Assembly (NCBI GenBank): GCA_020025715.1
Contig: JAHHRQ010000041.1
Location: forward strand, 1-15,204
From: Oscillospiraceae bacterium
Lineage (GTDB): Bacteria > Bacillota > Clostridia > Oscillospirales > Oscillospiraceae
Reading direction: 5' to 3'
DNA length: 15,204 nt
Position 1 is the stretch's first letter. Every line of letters starts with the position of its first letter. The position numbers were made by a program, and so were the translations under genes. The notes under the pieces are model-generated. The model was not told where the DNA came from. It saw only the letters and a program-made list of their open reading frames with translations, and did no database searches. Shown one piece after another: positions 12,358-15,204 of this stretch.

Positions 12358-13239
12358 ATGAGTTTTGAAATCGTTACGGATACTTCTTCCAATCTACAAA
12401 ACAGCGTTGTTTCGGAATACTCCATAAAGAGAATTCCTTTTTCATACTATGTTGACGGCCAGGAGCACACCTGCATGGATACCGACAGCTTCGACGCGGA
12501 AGCCTACTACGCCAAAATCAAAAGCGGCGTTAAGGTCACAACGTCTCAGGTAACCCCACAACGATTTGTTGAAAACTTTGAACCTATACTGAAAGAAGGA
12601 AAAGACATTCTGTTTGTCAGCATGTCATCCGGCATCAGCGGTTCCTGTTCTTCTGCCGGTATTGCCGCAAACCAGCTTAAAGAGGATTACCCCGACAGAA
12701 AGATAGAAATAGTTGACACTATGGCGGCTTCTCTGGGCGAGGGTCTTGTTGCTGTTGAGGGCGCAAAGCTCCGTGACAGCGGCATGGATATAGAAGAGGC
12801 TGCACAGCGCCTTAGAGAAATGGCAGTTAAGATGTGCCAGATATTCACTGTTGATGATCTGATGCACCTGCGCCGCGGCGGCAGACTTTCAAACCTCTCT
12901 GCCATTGTGGGTACTGTGCTTCAGATAAAGCCTTTGTTAAAGGGCGACTCCGAGGGCAAGATTGTTGCCTTCCATAAGCTCAGAGGCAGAAAGCGTGCCA
13001 TTGAGGCTCTGGCTGAAAGATACGACAGACTGGCGGTTGACCCTGAAAATCAGGTGGTCGGCATTGCCCACTCTGCATGTAAAAAGGATGCGGAGACTCT
13101 GGCAGAGCTTTTAAAGAGAAATAATCCCCCCAAGGATATAATGCTGGTGGATTACGAGCCTGTTACCGGCTCTCACGTAGGCCCCGGTGCTCTTGCACTT
13201 TTCTTCCTCGGCAACGAAAATGTAAGAGAAGAAAACTGA
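12358..13239 (+). CDS. DegV family fatty-acid-binding protein
   Basis: A 293-residue cytoplasmic DegV protein, the family that binds a single fatty acid and, as FakB, presents it to the fatty-acid kinase FakA. Family motifs are in order: EIVTDTSSNL at the start, TTSQ (61-64), SSGISGS (90-96, acyl carboxylate binding), DDLMHLRRGGR (166-176) and GSHVGPGALALFF (271-283). Length is normal. The ATG has AAGGAGG (12344-12350) seven bases upstream. It is monocistronic, with a terminator directly downstream. No fakA kinase gene is visible in the window, as is usual for scattered FakB paralogues, so which fatty acid it carries and whether it works with FakA are unknown. The name degV is not assigned because genomes carry several paralogues. 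Confidence 0.93.
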   Translation: MSFEIVTDTSSNLQNSVVSEYSIKRIPFSYYVDGQEHTCMDTDSFDAEAYYAKIKSGVKVTTSQVTPQRFVENFEPILKEGKDILFVSMSSGISGSCSSAGIAANQLKEDYPDRKIEIVDTMAASLGEGLVAVEGAKLRDSGMDIEEAAQRLREMAVKMCQIFTVDDLMHLRRGGRLSNLSAIVGTVLQIKPLLKGDSEGKIVAFHKLRGRKRAIEALAERYDRLAVDPENQVVGIAHSACKKDAETLAELLKRNNPPKDIMLVDYEPVTGSHVGPGALALFFLGNENVREEN

Positions 13240-13255
13240 ATTTTGTGGATAATTT

Positions 13256-13287
13256 AAGCGGCAAAGCTTCGGCTTTGCCGCTTTTTT
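13256..13287 (+). terminator. Intrinsic terminator of the DegV gene
   Basis: A 12-bp stem, AAGCGGCAAAGC (13256-13267) with GCTTTGCCGCTT (13272-13283), closed by the very stable C(TTCG)G tetraloop and ending in TTTTTT. Confidence 0.93.
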
Positions 13288-13292
13288 GTATC

Positions 13293-13321
13293 TTGCAGGG
13301 GAAAATGTTGAAAGTTATAAT
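13293..13321 (+). promoter_or_regulatory. Probable sigma-A promoter of the ECF sigma operon
   Basis: -35 TTGCAG (13293-13298), 17-base spacer, consensus -10 TATAAT (13316-13321). It leaves a leader of about 75 bases (13328-13401) that is AT-rich. A second, sigma-specific autoregulatory promoter could lie there, but I could not define one. Confidence 0.6.
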
Positions 13322-13401
13322 AATTTTAAGAAAATCCTGTTACATATTAAAACAGCTGACGTTTATTTATATGAAGAGACTTTAGTGAAAGGAGCTTTGG
13401 T

Positions 13402-13959
13402 GTGGAGGACAGAGATATAGTGGAGCTGTACTGGGCCCGTTCTCAGCAGGCTATTGAGGAAAGCAACGCAAAGTACGGCAGATACTGCCATACTATCGCC
13501 CTGAATATATGTATGAATATGGAAGACGCAGAGGAATGTGTCAGCGACACATGGTTTAAGGCGTGGAATTCCATGCCCTCAAAGCGTCCGGAAAGGCTGA
13601 GAGGCTTTTTAGGAAATATGACGCGAAACCTTGCCCTTGACCGCTGGCGGGAAAAACACCGTAAAAAGCGGGGCGGCGGAGAAACCGAGCTGGCACTGAG
13701 CGAGCTTTCGGAGTGCTTTCCCGCTGATACTGATGTGGAAAAAGAGCTGGAATTTAAAGAGCTTGAAAGGGCCGTCGGGGAGTTCGTGCGTGAATTGCCA
13801 CAAAGGGAAAGGCGGATATTTACTGCAAGATATTATTTCCTCTCACCTATCGGGGAAATAGCCCAAAGACTTGACGAGCGGGAGAGCCGCACAAGAATGA
13901 CGCTGTACAGACTCAGGACTAAACTCAGAGAAGCACTGGAAAAGGAGGGCCTATGTTAG
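13402..13959 (+). CDS. ECF RNA polymerase sigma factor
   Basis: A 185-residue sigma-70 family factor of the extracytoplasmic-function type, with only regions 2 and 4. Region 2 spans about 24-90, with the core-binding and -10 recognition helix MEDAEECVSDTWFKAWNSMP and the following GFLGNMTRNLALDRWR. Region 4 spans about 118-182, with LPQRERRIFTARYYFLSPI, GEIAQRL and the helix-turn-helix ending RMTLYRLRTKLREAL. It starts at a GTG with AAAGGAG (13388-13394) seven bases upstream. The stop overlaps the next gene by seven bases. It is expected to direct RNA polymerase to stress or envelope promoters when released by the membrane partner encoded downstream. The trigger is unknown. Confidence 0.93.
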   Translation: MEDRDIVELYWARSQQAIEESNAKYGRYCHTIALNICMNMEDAEECVSDTWFKAWNSMPSKRPERLRGFLGNMTRNLALDRWREKHRKKRGGGETELALSELSECFPADTDVEKELEFKELERAVGEFVRELPQRERRIFTARYYFLSPIGEIAQRLDERESRTRMTLYRLRTKLREALEKEGLC

Positions 13960-15164
13960 AAGAATTCAAAGCTTTGAAGGCAATGCAGGGCATTGACGAG
14001 GATATTTTGGAAGACACGGCGAAATTTATGGGCTATGAGGATAAAAAAGTCATAAAGCTCCGCCGGAAAGTCTGGCGTACTGCCCTTATAGCGGCGGTTA
14101 TAATCAGTATGCTTATTGTAACGGCTGCGGCTGTTGGTATATCTATCCACATGCGAAAGCAGGAGGAAATAAGAAATAACTACAACATAGATAAAAATAA
14201 TGTCGCATCATATAATCAGTACAGTGTGCCGGAAAAGCCGGAGGGAAAGCTCACCCTTTTATCCGGCATAAATGACGGTGAATTCTATCGGCTTTATGCA
14301 GATTACTCTCCTATATCAAAGGAGGAAATGGAAAAATACATTTTGCAGGAGCTGACCGGAGAGGAGACTGAGTTTTACAGTCTGGGCTTTAAGGTGGAAG
14401 AAAGGGGCGCAGAAAAAACAGGCGGCGTTGCTTTCTTTAATATAAAAGACTGGGATTTCAGACCGGAAGAAATGACGACCGTAACTCGAAACGGTGAAAC
14501 AGTCAGCGTGCCAAATGAGAAGGCAAAGGTAAGAAAAATACTTGAGCAGAGCTACGACGAGGAAACCCAGACCGCAACTCTGGAATTTCATATTTATATG
14601 AAACCATTAGAGCCGGGAAAGGAATATGAGCTTGTTTTATATTCTCTCAGAGAGTACGGAGAACCTGCGCAGGGGCTTATGACTGAGCGCAGGGAAGAAC
14701 TGGCAAGGGCGAAATTTATTCCCTCTGAGGCACCGGCAAAAATCCTCCGTTTCCCAGAAGCTGTGGAGCTTACAGGGGAGAGGGGACAAAGATTTTCTTT
14801 CACAGGCTGTGAGCTTTATTCCACCGGTGTTATCTGGTATGTGGAATCTGTAAACGCCGACAAAATCTTCGACACCGAAAAATACAACCGGCAGGAAATG
14901 AGCGAAAAAGAGCGGGAAGAAATTTTACGCCTTGAAGCTGACTTTATAAACGATGTGGAAGATTATGAACGGACAGCCTTTCTCACTATGAAAGACGGAA
15001 GCATAAAAGATCTTACTAACGGAAATTCCGGTGGCTACTTTGACGGCATCTACCGCCCCAACTGCTTCTGGGGCGGCACGGAGACCGTGGATGTAAATGA
15101 AGTGGAGAGCATAACAGTGGGTGGTAAAACCATTCTGATTTCAGAATGTACGGATAAAAAATAA
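13953..15164 (+). CDS. Putative membrane-anchored anti-sigma factor (DUF4179-like)
   Basis: A 403-residue single-pass membrane protein. Residues 1-40 are cytoplasmic and charged and presumably bind the sigma factor; about 42-64 is the transmembrane helix (TALIAAVIISMLIVTAAAVG); the rest, about 335 residues, is extracytoplasmic. The layout and the position overlapping an ECF sigma gene match the sigma/DUF4179-protein pairs common in Firmicutes. No zinc-containing anti-sigma motif (HxxxCxxC) is visible, so this is not a ZAS-type anti-sigma. The C-terminal region has beta-rich segments such as RFSFTGCELYSTGVIWYVES and an SxTVGG-KTILI ending. The ATG at 13953 has GGAGGG just upstream, inside the sigma gene, so translation is coupled. 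Regulatory role is inferred from context. Confidence 0.75.
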   Translation: MLEEFKALKAMQGIDEDILEDTAKFMGYEDKKVIKLRRKVWRTALIAAVIISMLIVTAAAVGISIHMRKQEEIRNNYNIDKNNVASYNQYSVPEKPEGKLTLLSGINDGEFYRLYADYSPISKEEMEKYILQELTGEETEFYSLGFKVEERGAEKTGGVAFFNIKDWDFRPEEMTTVTRNGETVSVPNEKAKVRKILEQSYDEETQTATLEFHIYMKPLEPGKEYELVLYSLREYGEPAQGLMTERREELARAKFIPSEAPAKILRFPEAVELTGERGQRFSFTGCELYSTGVIWYVESVNADKIFDTEKYNRQEMSEKEREEILRLEADFINDVEDYERTAFLTMKDGSIKDLTNGNSGGYFDGIYRPNCFWGGTETVDVNEVESITVGGKTILISECTDKK

Positions 15165-15179
15165 AGAAAGGAAAGTAAA

Positions 15180-15204
15180 ATGAAGCTGAATAATTTCTTT
15201 AAGA
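15180..15204 (+). CDS. 5' end of a third gene in the sigma operon
   Basis: An ATG 15 bases after the previous stop starts MKLNNFFK before the window ends. The purine-rich AAAGGAAAG (15167-15175) is a modest ribosome site. No promoter or terminator separates it from the anti-sigma gene, so it is likely the third cistron. Eight residues are too few to identify it. Confidence 0.5.

Overview
The window looks like a chromosome segment from a Gram-positive, low-to-mid GC anaerobe of the class Clostridia, most likely an Oscillospiraceae/Ruminococcaceae-type gut bacterium. This is inferred from very strong GGAGG ribosome sites on nearly every gene, sigma-A promoters with TG-extended -10 boxes, a spore-type LysM/glycoside hydrolase 18 protein without a signal peptide, a DegV protein, a PepF oligopeptidase, and an ECF sigma gene coupled to a DUF4179-like membrane protein. 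No mobile element, tRNA, rRNA or CRISPR array was seen, and the region reads as ordinary chromosome with one unusual envelope gene cluster.

Layout. (1) 1-782, minus strand: start of a P-loop kinase-like gene cut by the window edge, preceded by a YihX-like HAD phosphatase with a near-perfect sigma-A promoter. (2) 836-2830, plus strand: rpsB and tsf (ribosomal protein S2 and elongation factor Ts), with a phased A-tract upstream element, a long leader with a duplicated ribosome-binding module, a hairpin between the two genes and a strong terminator after tsf. pyrH and frr, the usual Firmicutes neighbours, do not follow. (3) 2844-3629, minus strand: a hemolysin III/PAQR membrane protein (trhA), divergent from (4) a SAM-dependent methyltransferase at 3777-4516 on the plus strand. 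(5) 4531-9061, minus strand: a tightly coupled three-gene operon encoding, in transcription order, a secreted class A beta-lactamase-fold serine hydrolase with a membrane hairpin and an extra C-terminal domain, a membrane-anchored phosphodiester glycosidase (NAGPA-type) with a proline-rich cytoplasmic arm, and an integral membrane protein resembling prolipoprotein diacylglyceryl transferase (Lgt) but lacking most of its catalytic residues. Just upstream on the same strand is a LysM-GH18 protein whose catalytic acidic motif is destroyed. (6) 10288-12215, plus strand: pepF with its own promoter and terminator. (7) 12223-13287, plus strand: a DegV fatty-acid-binding protein, preceded by repeated TTCTAC boxes. 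(8) 13293 to the end, plus strand: an ECF sigma factor, its overlapping membrane-anchored putative anti-sigma partner, and the first codons of a third gene.

The best candidate for an undescribed system is the 4531-8976 operon. All three products act at the outer face of the cytoplasmic membrane, two have translationally coupled junctions, and the domains (acyl-serine hydrolase, sugar-phosphodiester hydrolase, Lgt-fold membrane protein) suggest joint remodelling of a wall or lipid-linked phosphoglycan. That role is inference. The gene identities of rpsB, tsf, pepF, DegV, trhA and the sigma factor are secure from conserved motifs.
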